The position numbers and the translations under genes are program-made. Of a stretch of 64,000 bases of DNA, positions 32,474 to 43,143 are shown in pieces. The first letter of the stretch is position 1; the number at the start of each line of letters is the position of its first letter. The stretch is taken from positions 76,369,833-76,433,832 of the forward strand of contig CM053141.1 in assembly GCA_028571685.1 (NCBI GenBank), read 5' to 3'. This DNA comes from Heterohyrax brucei (Eukaryota > Chordata > Mammalia > Hyracoidea > Procaviidae). The notes under the pieces are model-generated. The model was not told where the DNA came from, searched no databases, and was given only the letters and a program-made list of their open reading frames with translations.

Positions 32474-34660
32474 TGTTACTGCTAGGTACTGTTGAGTTGA
32501 TTTGAACTCATAGCAACCCTACGTACAACAGAACAAAATACTACCTGCTCCTGCGCCATTCTCACTATCATTCTTATGCTTAAGCCCGTGTTACAGCCAT
32601 CGTGTCAGTCCATCTCATAAAGGGTCTTTCTCTTTTTCACTGGCCTTCTACTTTACAGATCAAGATATCCTTCTCTTAAGGACCGGTCCCTGCTGACAAC
32701 ATGTCCAAAGTATGTGAGATGAAGTCTTGCCATCTTTGCTTCTAAGCAGCACTTTGATTGCACTTCATTCAAGACAGATTTGTTCATTCCTTTGGCAGTC
32801 CATGGTATATTCAATATTCTTTGCCACCAGCACAGTTCAAAGGTACCAATTCTTCTTTGCTCTTTATTCATCATCTAACTTTCACACGCAAGGAAGGTGA
32901 TTGAATACACCACGGCTTGGGTCAGGCATATCTTAGTTTTCAAGGTGACATCTTTGTTTTTCAAAATTTTAAAGAGGTCTTTTGCAGCAGATTTGCCTGA
33001 CACAATGAGTCTTTGAGTTCTTGACTGCTTCTTCCATGGGTGTTGATTGTGGATCCAAGTAAAATGAAATCCTTAACAACTTCAATCATGTCCCTATTTG
33101 TCATGATGTTGCCTATTGGTCCAGTTGTGAGAATTTTAGTTTTCTTTATGCTGAGGTGTAATCCATGCTGAAAGCTGTAGTCTTTCATCATTATCGGTTA
33201 AGTGCTTCAAGTTCTCTTCACTTTCAGCAAGCGAGGAAAGTTGTCATCTGCATATCAATTTGGGAGAGTTTTCCTTCAGTGCCGACACCCCATTCTTCTT
33301 AATGTAGCCTAGCTTCTTGGATTATTTTCTCAGCATACAGTCTGAATAAGTATGGTGAAAGTATATAACCCTGATGCACATCTTTTCTGACTCGAGTTTG
33401 CCTTGTTCTTTTCCAACAACTGCCTCTTGATCTCTGTACAGATTTCTTGTGAGCAAAGTTAAGTATTCTGGAATTCCTGTTCTTCATAATAATTTATTAT
33501 GGATGGCATGGTGAAGAATGGGAATTCCATAACACATAATTGTGCTCACAAGAAACCTGTACAGAAATCAAGAGGCAGTTGTTTGAAAAGAAGATGGGGT
33601 ACTACGTGGTTTCAAGTCAGGAAAGGTGCGTATCCTTGTTGCATCCTGTCAACAAGACAAACATCTTCCTCTTATTCTCTGCTTTCAGCCAGGATCCATC
33701 TGACATCAGCAATGGTATCCCTGGCTCCACATCCTGTCCTGAAACCAGCTGAATTTCTGGCAGTTCCCTGTTGATATATTGCTGCAGCAGCTTCCGAATG
33801 ATCATCAGCAAAATTTTTCTTGTGTGTGATATTAATGGTATTGTTTGATAATTTCCATATTCTGTGGGATCACCTTTCCTGGGGATAGGAATAAACATAG
33901 CTCTCTTTCGGTCAGTTGACCAGGCAGCTGTTTTCCAAATTTCTTGGTGTAGACAAGTGAGTGCTTCCAGTGCTGAATCTGTTTGTTGAGAAATCTCAGT
34001 TGGTATTCCATCAGTTCTTGAAGCCTTGCTTTTCGCCAATGCCTTCAGTGCAGCTTAGACTTCTTTCTTCAGTACCATCAGTCCTTGCTCATAAGGAACT
34101 TCCTGAAATGTCTGAACATTGGCCAATTCTTTTTGATGCAGTATATTTCTTCTATCTTCTTTTGATGATTCCTGAATCATTTAATATTTTCACTGTAGAA
34201 TTCTTCAATATTGCAACTCAAAGACTGAATTTTTTTCTTCAGTTCTTTCAGCTTGAGAAATGCAGAACATGTTCTTCCCTTTTGGTTTGCCATCTCTAGG
34301 TCTTTGCACATTTCCTTATAATACTTTACTTTGTCTTCTCATGCCACCCTTTGAAATCTTCTGTTCAGCTCTTTCACTGATAATTTTTTCCTGTTCGACA
34401 TTCAAAAGTAAGTTTCAGAGTATCTTCTAACATCAATTTTGCTTTTCTTTTCTTTCCCACCCCCCCACCCCCCATCTTCTTAATGACCTCTTGCTTTCTT
34501 CATTTATGATCTCCTTGATGTCATTCCACAACTAATCTGTTCTTTGGTCATTAGTGTTCAATGCAACAAATCTATTCTTGAGATCATCTCTAAATTTAAG
34601 TGGGATATGCTCAAGGCTGTACTTTGGCTCTCATCAACTTGCTCTAATTTTCCAGTTATC
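32474..34660 (-). mobile_element. RTE (BovB-type) LINE, long 5'-truncated copy
   Basis: The longest RTE copy in the window. On the minus strand it spans reverse transcriptase, C-terminal region and the 3' end, starting from 'GCTAGGTACTGTTGAGTTGA' at its tail. The endonuclease half is missing. It contains a local inverted segment (about 33505-33650, plus orientation) replacing part of the element. Frames are broken throughout, so it is inactive. Confidence 0.9.
32653..34039 (-). pseudogene. RTE reverse transcriptase remnant
   Basis: From N- to C-terminal side: the frame at 33617-34039 contains 'SKASRTDGIPTEI' (RT motif near the fingers), 'FIPIPRKGDPTEYGNYQTI' and 'LLQQYINRELPEIQL', the order in RTE/BovB RT. 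The catalytic Tyr-Ala-Asp-Asp box is still legible at 33243-33254. The frame at 32961-33191 has 'LHLSIKKTKILTTGP' and 'DFILLGSTINTHGR', the thumb-side conserved blocks. The frame at 32653-32874 holds the C-terminal 'LTYFGHVVSRDRSL'. The protein is split by frameshifts and the inverted segment. The enzyme would have copied RTE RNA and probably also AfroSINE RNA, whose tail matches. Confidence 0.85.
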
Positions 34661-34877
34661 ACTGGTAGGTCCTGGTAATCGACTGCTTGCAAAATGTAAG
34701 GCTGAGTGACCAAGTATTTGCTACCATAAAACAAATGAAAATAAGGAGCAGAGTTGGTCTGGTTTATTATTTGTTTCTAACTGCCCTGGAAATGTGAGAA
34801 ACTAAAATCATGAGCACAGGACTTTAAATTCTTAGCCCAAGATCTACATCTGGCATTCAAAAGTTTCTCAATTGTCG
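34661..34877. other. No recognised feature
   Basis: Short unassigned stretch between RTE and SINE. Confidence 0.45.
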
Positions 34878-34994
34878 GAAAACCAAACCCATTGCCACTG
34901 AGTCAGTTCTAACTTACAGCAACCCTATGGGACAGAGTGAAACTGCCCCATAGAATTTCTGAGGAGCAACTAGCCGCTGAGCTTCCAGGGCTCC
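34878..34994 (-). mobile_element. AfroSINE, internally deleted
   Basis: Starts with 'AAAACCAAACCCATTGCC' and 'GCAACCCTATGGGACAGAG', but the tRNA-like half is reduced to 'CTTCCAGGGCTCC', with some 45 bases missing. Confidence 0.85.
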
Positions 34995-35390
34995 AACTAC
35001 CAGAAGGAAGCCCTTGTTTCTTGTAACCTCAGTGCTGAAATTTCAGCCCAAAGGCTATTCCTTCAGGTGGGTAAATAATAACGCAAATTTCCAGACTCAT
35101 CGTGTCTCTTTCGTTAAAGCTAAAACACTGATTCAGAAGAAATGAGATCCTGAAGATTGCCTTGTAGGATACTGTTAATACTACACTGGATCTATTCCTA
35201 CCACTTCTCCTAGCTTTTAGAATTATAATTACACTAAAATCCCAACAGATTCCAGAGGATGAGATACAAAGTGTGGCCAGTGAAAAGCTGTGATATACAT
35301 CAAAATAATTGCACCATTTTATTCAATTTTGTCAATAAAAACCTAGGTGGGTGTGTATGGGAATGGATTTAAGGAATGTAGAATCAAGGT
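34995..35390. other. No recognised feature
   Basis: Background sequence between two SINE copies. Confidence 0.45.
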
Positions 35391-35563
35391 GGAAACCTTA
35401 GTGGTGAACTGGTTGCGTGCTACCTACATCTGCCAACTAAAAAGGTCAGCAGTTCAAATCTACCTGGCACTCCTTGGAAACTCTGAAAGCAGTTCTAATC
35501 TGTACTATAGGGTCACTATGAGTCAGAATCAACTCCATGTCAGTGGGTTTGGTTGGTTTTGTT
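35391..35563 (+). mobile_element. AfroSINE
   Basis: Plus-strand copy with 'AGCAGTTCAAATCTACC', 'CTCCTTGGAAACTCTG' and 'GGGTCACTATGAGTCAGAAT', ending in 'GGGTTTGGTTGGTTTTG'. Confidence 0.92.
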
Positions 35564-35639
35564 AGGATGAAAGTGGATGGAATATAAAGTTGGACTACGC
35601 TGAATTTATTGATATGAGCCTACTAAGTAAAGATTCTGG

Positions 35640-36335
35640 ATTCCATGTTTTAGCCCCAGGGGTTCAAAAAGGCTCTAACAGTTTGGTTGGTGGACGGGTT
35701 AACTAAAATGTGCACCTGGACTTGAAGGTGGCCTGCACAAAATGAAGTCGAAATGCCAGAACTTCTTAGACTGCCACAGAATCAGATATTCAAAGCCTTA
35801 GGGAGTTGAAATGCTAGCATGAATTTATCAGGTGAGACGTGTTCACTCACCCTGGGAGAGTCCAGAAGACATGCTTTTCACCATGCTTATGAGAAATAAT
35901 TTGTGAGGGAGCCTCAGCATCCTTCAAGAGCTCAGTGTTGGCTCTTCTCTCTGGGACAGCACAAACTACTGTCACTGAACTGGAGCCCCTAAACTTAGAG
36001 GTAATGATAGGATCATGACATCACAGGGGCAAAGTAGTAGCATTAAATCATCAAAAACAAAGTGGCCATGATTACCATAATGGGCAGAGGAGCCAAAGAA
36101 ATAATCAAAATAATCTAACTTGAAGAAATCTTTATCTTTTGGCCAGTTGATCATAGTGTCCTAAGAACTAAAATTGATGGATAGTCTACAGTCTTAATTA
36201 ACCTGTTTAAGTTGTAAAGCTTAAGTCTAATGAACGGAAGTCTGACTGAATCACCAAAAAAAAGCAACTTACTCAGCCAGTTTCAAGACTTGATCTCCTG
36301 AATGCAAGAGCAGCAAGGACCTCCTAGAAAGAATT
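35640..36335 (+). mobile_element. ERVL-MaLR internal (gag-like) fragment
   Basis: The order 'GTTTGGTTGGTGGACGGG', 'GAAATGCCAGAACTTCTTAG', 'CTCACCCTGGGAGAGTCCAG' and 'AATTTGTGAGGGAGCCTCAG' matches the internal region of MaLR elements, which retain a decayed gag-like sequence. No flanking LTR pair is visible and there is no usable frame. It is an ancient, inactive endogenous retroviral remnant. Confidence 0.6.
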
Positions 36336-36344
36336 CTCCTTGCT

Positions 36345-36823
36345 GTGGTGGTTAGGTGCCATAGAGTCAGTTCTGACTCACAGCAACAGTACATACAACA
36401 AAATAAAACACTGCATGGTCCTGTGCCATTATTACAATCCTTACACTGTTTGAGCCCATTGTTACAGCCATTGTGTCAACCCATGTCATAGAAGGTCTTT
36501 TTTTTTTTCTTTGCTGACTCTATACCTTAAGCCTGATGTCCTTCTCCAGTGACTTGTCCCTCCTGACAACACATCCCAAGTATATGGGAAATATCACCAT
36601 CCTCAAGGATGCCACTCTGGCTGTACGTCTCCAAGACAGACTTGTTTGTTCTCTGGCAGTCCATGAAATATTCAGTGTTCTTCACCAAGACCATACTTCA
36701 AAGGCATCAATTATTCAGTCCTCCTTATTCATCATCTAGCTTTGACTTGTGTGTGAGACAACACATATATCATTGCTTGGGTCAGGTACACCTTAGTCCT
36801 CGAAGTGACAGCTTTGCTTTTCA
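36345..36823 (-). mobile_element. RTE LINE 3' end, 5'-truncated
   Basis: Minus-strand RTE 3' region with 'TTCTGACTCACAGCAACAG', 'CCTCCTGACAACACATCCC' and 'GTACACCTTAGTCCTCGAAG'. It covers about the same part of the LINE as the copy at 18.77 kb. Confidence 0.88.
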
Positions 36824-37632
36824 ATCACATAATATAAAATGTTACATAATAATTAACTGTATATATCAATACTTAAGTTACAAAATATCAAAAGGGGATT
36901 GTAAATCTGCTAAAAAAAAGAAAAGAAAAAGAATTACCATCACCCAAAGACAGAAAACGATATTGCATCCTCTTTGGAGGATTTTGATTAATGTGATTTG
37001 GTTGTGCGAGGGTTGTATTATATCAGGCATGACTGTTAAGATTTTCATTTGATATGAAGTATGGCTTAAGGAACTGTGTATGGTGCAAACTGACAAGGGG
37101 TTGACTATGTTGACTTTGTAATTTATCAGCTTGGTTATACTGAGTTTATATTTCCCAGAATTTCATTCTTTGTATGTCTGCAGTTAAGGTGGATGACAAG
37201 AGACACTACTGTGTGAGACCTGAAGGGTAGAAGTCAGCATCAGCCATTGAGTCGATCAGCTGGTTTACTCTGCTGGTTTGGTGCAGCAGCTACTGTTATC
37301 TCCTGGCTCCTCCTTCAGCTTTTCCAGTTCAGACACTGTAACACGAAGGTCAGAGGCAGCATAAACTGTCAGCTTGTGGGTTCCTCCTTGTCCTTTTTCA
37401 CCTGTCCTTTAAACTTACCTTCTTTTCCCAATTGCCTACCCTCTGGGCTTCAATTTCTAGCATCAGTCCCAAAGACAACGGCCTTACTGAGACAGGTTAA
37501 GCAGCTCCCTGAGTCTCTTAAAAATCAAATTCTGTAACAAATCCCTCTACCCTTACATATTTACCTCCTACTGCTTCTGTTTCTCTGACTAAACCATGAC
37601 TGGCATAGTGACTTAAAGAAGAATACAAATCT
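36824..37632. other. No recognised feature
   Basis: AT-rich unassigned sequence. Frames near 36878-37537 have no domain. Confidence 0.45.
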
Positions 37633-37792
37633 GAGAAGACCCAATGCCATGGAATCAATTCTAACTCGTAACAACCCTATAGGACTGAGAAGAATTGCCT
37701 CATAGTGTTTCCGAGGAGCACCTCGTGGATTTGAACCACTGGTCTTTTGTTTAGCAGATGTAGCACTTAAACAATAGGCCACCAGGGTTTCC
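37633..37792 (-). mobile_element. AfroSINE
   Basis: Minus-strand copy: 'CAACCCTATAGGACTGAGAA', 'GTTTCCGAGGAGCACCTCG', and head 'AACAATAGGCCACCAGGG'. The A-rich tail is reduced. Confidence 0.92.
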
Positions 37793-39239
37793 TAAAAACA
37801 AATGTAAGAGTTTATTTCCCTCACCATAAGAGTTCAAAGGTGAGCAATCCCCAGTAACAGGGCAGCTCTGCTCCACAAGGATATTCAGGGACCCAGCTTC
37901 CTTGTATTGTATTGTACCTCTGTCCAAGGGCATTGTTGTCAGCAACACAGTTAAAGATGAAGGTATACAACCAAACTCCAGTGAGTGTGAAGGGGCAAGA
38001 GTCCATGGAGAAGGAAGAGCCATTTTTGAAAGCCCAGGCTTGAAAGTGGCACGTATCACTCTGATAACATTCCGTGGGTCCCAACTTGATCTCACGGCTT
38101 CACTCAACTTCAAGGAAGACTGGGAAACCCATTCCAGCAAGGCAGCCATGTACCCAGGAAGGAAGGAAAAAAATGAAAGCGTGTTTTGGTAAACAAGTAG
38201 CTGTCTTTGCCACACACATGTAGACTAGTTTAACAGTGTGATACTGATCCCAAAGTCCTAAAAATAACATAAAAGAGTCACTGAAAATGAGCTGAAATAC
38301 CCTGTGAATCAATGCCAGGAGCAGCCTAGTGCTATGAAAAATTGAATTGAATGCTTCCAGATTTAAGACTTTTTTGTGCCAATAAATAAATAAATAAACT
38401 ACTACTGTAATAACAAACTTCAGGAACTTACCCAACTATGAATTATAATTGATTACAAGCTGTTGCCTACAATATTGAGTTACATTTTGCCTGACTGACT
38501 AAATGCCTCAGTAGTTAAAATGATTTTGTTTGATATTCACATGAATTAAATAGCCTAGAACACATCTATCCTAGACTTAATCTAAGAGAGAGGAGATTTG
38601 GTTCAAATGTTACTTCTCAGCATGTCAGGAAATGTTTTCTTCAATTAAGTAATCTTATTTTGGAGTTAACTCTGTGCCAAGAAAATAAACAATATATCTT
38701 TCATGAACACATCCACTCTGCTGTATAAAAACTTTTATTTTCTGGGAGGCTGCTCTTGGAATTTGTACATATAATGAGATCAGAGCTGGAAAAATCCTGT
38801 TTTCTTTAGCATTTAATGGCTTTGGAAACTCTAAGGGAGCCATGTGACACAGCATAATGATAGAGCTCTGTGAACACGTGAATATCAAAGATCAACAGAT
38901 AATCCTTTTTCCCGCAAAAGAGCACTTCAGTTTTACAGAACACTGTATGAAGCTGGTGAGATGCTTCTACTCAGTCTTGAGTTGTGTCAGAATGCGTTGC
39001 AAGAGAATCTGTTATCCAACACAGACCAAGTGCTGTTATGCTTTCAACACATTTCAAGGGATTAGGCATTATGAATATGCACTTTCAAGATGAAGTCGCA
39101 GTAATAGGGGAGTCGGGCAAAACACTTAGGATCCAGTTGGCTGGCTGTTGGAAGAGTGGCATCCGAGAAGGTAAAATGCTGGGAGCCTCCTACCTGGAGG
39201 TCTCTACATCCGCTCCCTCTATAGGATGGCTCTGGCCCA
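37793..39239. other. No assignable gene
   Basis: Several frames above 90 codons overlap on both strands between 37.75 and 38.45 kb. None has a recognisable domain. The first half of the 180-codon plus-strand frame 38984-39526 is here; its second half lies in an L2-like repeat. Confidence 0.4.
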
Positions 39240-39600
39240 GAGCCTGGTGCAGGAGTTGCGTTCCCCTGCTCCATCTCCCGTTGTCTCTACCACCCTGTTA
39301 TGCTCCAGCAATACCAAAAAATTCACTTCTCCAATGCACAGTGCTGTTTCTCTCTTTTTCTGTACTGCTTTCCACCATTGAAATTCACCTTTGTATTAAA
39401 AGACCTAGCTTCAGTATCACCTCTTCTGTGAAGCCAGGAAGCTCAGACTGTTCATTATTTTCTCCCTTTTTTCCCGTTTCCCCAGCCAGTGAGCTTGCCT
39501 TGTTGGTAAGCAAGAAGCCTTATTGATATTGTTTATCTCGCTGTCCTACTGCCTAACACAAATCGAGACTGACGGTGGATACATGCTATGTGTTTGCAAA
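39240..39600 (+). mobile_element. L2 LINE 3' region, decayed
   Basis: 'TATCACCTCTTCTGTGAAGC' preceded by pyrimidine-rich sequence follows the L2 3' region ('TGTCACCTCCTCAGAGAGGC'-type block). The length of the copy is uncertain. Confidence 0.5.
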
Positions 39601-39841
39601 GTGGATATTTGAATGCAGAGTCTAAAAATTAAAGACAAAGGAACTTCCTGATAAGCCAATTCAAGGCTCCCTTTCTGACAGAGAAAAGGACCGATCTAAT
39701 AATTTACTGTAGTAGAAAGAAAGAGAAACTTCTCTAATCTTTTCTCACATTCTTCCCTCAATCTGGATGTGGGTCAAACCAGACCAACAGTTAGCTCCCA
39801 GTTGCTAGAAGAGTTTTGTTATTTGTATTCCTTGATCTCCC

Positions 39842-40014
39842 ATGGAATGTAAAGGGTCTTCCAATAAAAGTGTGCTCTCTATGAATTTGAATGAAACAAG
39901 TTGTGTAAGTGATGCAGTGTTAATTGTTTTATTATCTTGTAGTGCATTTGATGGCATCATGTGTGGAAAAGAACTTTGGGTAGGTGGAGGCTGCAGCACC
40001 TTCCAAATGGGGTC
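39842..40014 (-). pseudogene. Possible further part of the split transposase relic
   Basis: This stretch lies immediately upstream of the L1 at 40.03 kb, so before that insertion it was joined to the transposase relic at 41.64 kb. On the minus strand, short pieces such as 'DAIKCTTR' fit the region around the second catalytic Asp of such transposases only loosely. The call rests mainly on position. Confidence 0.3.
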
Positions 40015-40039
40015 AAAAAAAAATCAGTTGCCGCAAAGG

Positions 40040-40640
40040 AGATGGACAGATACTTCACTAAAGAGGAGATCCGGGCAGCCAAAAAACGCATGCAGACATG
40101 TTCACGATCTTTAGTTATTAAAGAAATTCAAATCAAGACAACAATGAGATACCATCTCACCCCAACAAGATTGGCCATGATCCAGAAAACACAAAACAAC
40201 AAATGCTGGAGAGGCTGTGGAGAAAGTGGAACCCTCCTACTCTGTTGGTGGGGTTGCAAAATGGTCCAGCCTCTTTGGAAGGCAATCTGGTGCTTCCTTA
40301 AAAAAAATGGATATTGATATACCATTTGACCCAGTAATTCCACTACCTGGAATATATCCTACAGATTCAAGGCCTTTCACACCAACGGACACATGCACCA
40401 GAATGTTTATCGCAGCACAGTCCACAATAGCAAAAAGGTGGAATCAACCCAGATGCCCAACAATAGAAGAATGGATAGGTAAACTGTGGTACATATACTC
40501 AATGGAGCACTACTCAATGATAAAGAATAACGATGGTTCCAGGAAACATCTCCTAACCTGGTTTCAACTGGAAGACATTACGTTGAGTGAGAGTAGTCAG
40601 CGACAAAAGGACAAATACTGTATGAGACCTCTACGATAAG
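40040..40640 (+). pseudogene. L1 ORF2p C-terminal segment
   Basis: Encodes the C-terminal part of the L1 endonuclease/reverse transcriptase protein. A first frame has 'IKTTMRYHLTPTRLAMIQK' and 'KCWRGCGESGTLLLCWWGCK', the Cys-rich segment of ORF2p; the usual His before the second Cys pair is Leu here. A second frame (40217-40639) has 'IPFDPVIPLPGIYPTDS', 'DTCTRMFIAAQSTIAKRWN' and 'KLWYIYSMEHYSMIKNN'. A single frameshift between about 40290 and 40310 separates them; otherwise the sequence is nearly continuous. Confidence 0.92.
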
Positions 40641-40689
40641 ATCTCAAAAACAGACTTGTGTATAGAAGAAAAGACTCTGACAGCTGCAA

Positions 40690-40728
40690 GGGAGGGAAGG
40701 GAGGGAGGGAGGGCGAGGGGGGGAGGGT
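40690..40728 (+). repeat. G-rich tract in L1 3' UTR
   Basis: Seven or more runs of three or more G within about 40 bases. Similar polypurine tracts are a known feature of mammalian L1 3' UTRs and can form G-quadruplexes. Confidence 0.85.
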
Positions 40729-41637
40729 TTAGTTTAGGTAGTTACTAGAAATCTAGTTGGGAGAAAGCGGTGACAGCACATATTAGGAACAAGAACAACA
40801 TTAAGTGGACTTCAACATAACTTGAGTACTCCTTGCATCTTAACTCAATACTGCAAGGATAGAGTAGCTGGGGCGGGGGACGGGGGACCACGCTCTTAGG
40901 CGAATTCCAGGCCAATTGGCACAACTAGCGTTTTGCTAAGAGAGCTCTCTGCACCTCACATTGGTGAGTGGCATCTGGGGTCTTAAAAGCTGCCAAGCTG
41001 CCATCCAAGGACACAGCAAATGGTCCCAACTCAGCAGGAACGGATGCTCACCGAGGGCCAAAATGGCATGCGGTAAAGACAACCGAGAAGACAGAGAGAC
41101 CCACAAGGGTGGGTGCCTACATCGACCTGGGACCGGAAGAACCGGATGGTGCCCGGCCACCACCAGTGATAGCCATGACGGAGCTCACAAAGAGGAGCCT
41201 CACTGGCAACACAAGAATAAAAAGAGGTGCATCTCCACTAAAAGACCTCAATTGATGGTCCAGCGGTTTCGGGGTTCCTCTGAGAGCATGGCCCCCAGCC
41301 CTGATGCTGCCCGTTCCCATAAATTATAACAAAGGTCCAGTCTTTGGACAGGAATGGATTGGACTTGGCAATGCAGAGTAACCATATGTTGGAAGCACTT
41401 TATGGTTCTATACATCTATAGGATATCATCTTGCTGACCTCTGGCTGGAGGAAGGGGAGTGGACGGAGAGGAGGGGAAAGGAGACTGTTGGGAGGATGAG
41501 ACATGTATGGAGCAGAGAGGAATAGTGTGCAGTCACCGGACAGGGAGAGCAGTGGAAGCTGCATATAGGGGGGCATGTAAATTTACATGTGAATGTACAT
41601 TTTCACTCAGTTATGTTAAATAAAAAAAAAAAAAATC

Positions 41638-42201
41638 AGTTGCCATAGCCCAATATCTTTTGCCACTGACAGCCCCAGCCTCTCCTCCTTCACTTTTGTA
41701 AAAATAAGGCCCAATAATTACACCAGACCGAAATTCACATCAAATGATAACTTTGAGGGGATGAAGTGGGGAGTCTTGAATCTCCATTAGGTTCTCATTG
41801 CTCCAAATGTGACAAGTTTGTTTGTTAACAAAACCATTCATCCAAAACTGGGCCTCATCACTAAAAATGATTCTTTGGCCAAAAGCAGGGTCAACTTTCA
41901 ATTGCTCCAGAGCCCAGTCAACAAACATATGGCACAATCAATCTATGGTTGTTGGACTTCAGTTCTTGAGTTAAAAGACTTTGTAAGGGTAAAGCTTCAA
42001 GTCCAGATGCAAAATCTGCCAAATTGTGGTTGATGAAGGCCCCAGTTCTTGTGCTTGGGCAGAAGCTGATTGAAATGGATTCTCCTGTACACGCTGATTA
42101 ACGATGCCAATGTTTCTTTTAGGATGTAAGGTTAGTTGATGCACGGGTGCTGTCTGATTGGCAGCAGATCTGGTTGTCTCAAATAAAAAAAATATTTGCA
42201 T
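41638..42201 (-). pseudogene. Tc1/mariner-superfamily transposase relic, arthropod-like type
   Basis: Two minus-strand frames follow one another. The first (41971-42201) has a helix-turn-helix-like part: 'SSTTIWQILHLDLKLYPYK'. The second (41740-41937) has 'VDWALEQLKVDPAFGQRI' then 'IFSDEAQFWMNGFVNKQTC', then 'SPLHPLKVI'. This order is that of a transposase type common in insect and nematode genomes (DUF4817-like N-terminus with an IS630/Tc1/mariner DDE domain); the first catalytic Asp is the D of 'FSDEAQF' at about 41857-41859. A frameshift near 41950-41970 joins the two. The C-terminal part and terminal repeats are not visible, and the L1 at 40.03-41.63 kb interrupts the downstream side. It is dead, and the family name is from motif recognition only. 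Confidence 0.7.
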
Positions 42202-42560
42202 CTGAGTCCTGGCACTATTTGTATGATCTTCTGCTGACCTCTTAATTTTAATTACCTTAGGCCTAATTCTTCTTACTTCTTAAAGGGGCCTATAATAGCT
42301 GACTTGACAGCAGCCCACAATAACTAATTCTCATCCAATCAATTGGCCGTTCAGTGTTAAGCTTTGTGAAGAAATTGATCAGTTTCCACAAAATCTTTTA
42401 GAAGCTTCAAAATGCCATACTACCACATGGCTTATATCCCACTGCTTCCTTGTGACTATTCCGTCTGCCAACCCATCTGGACTTTCCCCTAACCCTTAAG
42501 TACAGCCACACGTTGCTCACACAGATCCTTTTACCTAAGAAGCAATTTCCACCATTAAAA
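42202..42560. other. Possible rest of the transposon, unresolved
   Basis: Sequence upstream of the transposase relic. I could not find the N-terminal coding part or a terminal repeat, so the element boundary is unknown. Confidence 0.35.
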
Positions 42561-42576
42561 TTTTATGTCTTGTGGA

Positions 42577-43128
42577 CAGGGAGACCCACAAGAGTGGGTG
42601 CCTACATCGACTTGGGACCAGAAGAACCGGATGGTGCCCGGCCACCACCAGTGATAGCCACGATGGAGCTCACAGAGAGGAGTCTCACTGGCAACAGAAG
42701 AATAAAAAGGGGTGCATCATGAGATCTCCACTAAAAGACCTCAATTGATGGTCCAGCGGTTTGGGGGTTCCTCTGAGAGCATGGCTCCCGGCCCTGATGC
42801 TGCCCATTCCCATAAATTATAACAAAGGTCCACTCTTTGGACAGGAATGGATTGGACTCGGCAATGCAGGGTGACCATATATTGGAAGCACTTTATGGTT
42901 CTATACATCTATAGGATATCATCTTGCTGACCTCTGGCTGGAGGAAGCGGAGTGGACGGAGAGGAGGGGAAAGGAGGTTGTTGGGAGGATGAGACATGTA
43001 TGGAGCAGAGAGGAATAGTGTGCTGCCACCGGACAGGGAGAGCAGCGGAAGCTGCATATAAGTGGGCATGTAAATTTATACGTGAATGTACATTTTCACT
43101 CAGTTACGTTAAATAAATAAATAAATAA
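42577..43128 (+). mobile_element. L1 3' UTR, 5'-truncated, with target duplication
   Basis: Plus-strand tail very similar to that at 41.08-41.63 kb ('GGTGCCTACATCGACTTGGG', 'GGATGGTGCCCGGCCACC', 'CTATAGGATATCATCTTGCT'). It ends in (TAAA)n and is flanked by TTTATGTCTTGTGGA at 42562-42576 and 43129-43143. It is truncated to the 3' UTR alone. Confidence 0.93.
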
Positions 43129-43143
43129 TTTATGTCTTGTGGA

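Larger units (their letters stand above)
40033..41626 (+). mobile_element. Young L1, 5'-truncated, with 18-base target duplication
   Basis: Plus-strand L1 with the end of ORF2 (to about 40640), a G-rich tract, the afrotherian 3' UTR and an A14 tail. It is flanked by AAAAAAAAATCAGTTGCC at 40015-40032 and 41627-41644. The perfect duplication, intact tail and high similarity to the copies at 21 and 42.6 kb suggest a relatively recent insertion. It split an older transposase relic. Confidence 0.95.

Noticed and set aside
37751..38215. 154-codon minus-strand ORF with overlapping frames in other phases
   Set aside because: Begins next to an AfroSINE, has no domain, and an equally open frame exists on the other strand.
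38984..39526. 180-codon plus-strand ORF, the longest in the window
   Set aside because: Its second half lies in an L2-like 3' region, its composition is ordinary, and it has no domain. Length alone does not support a gene in 64 kb of mammalian DNA.
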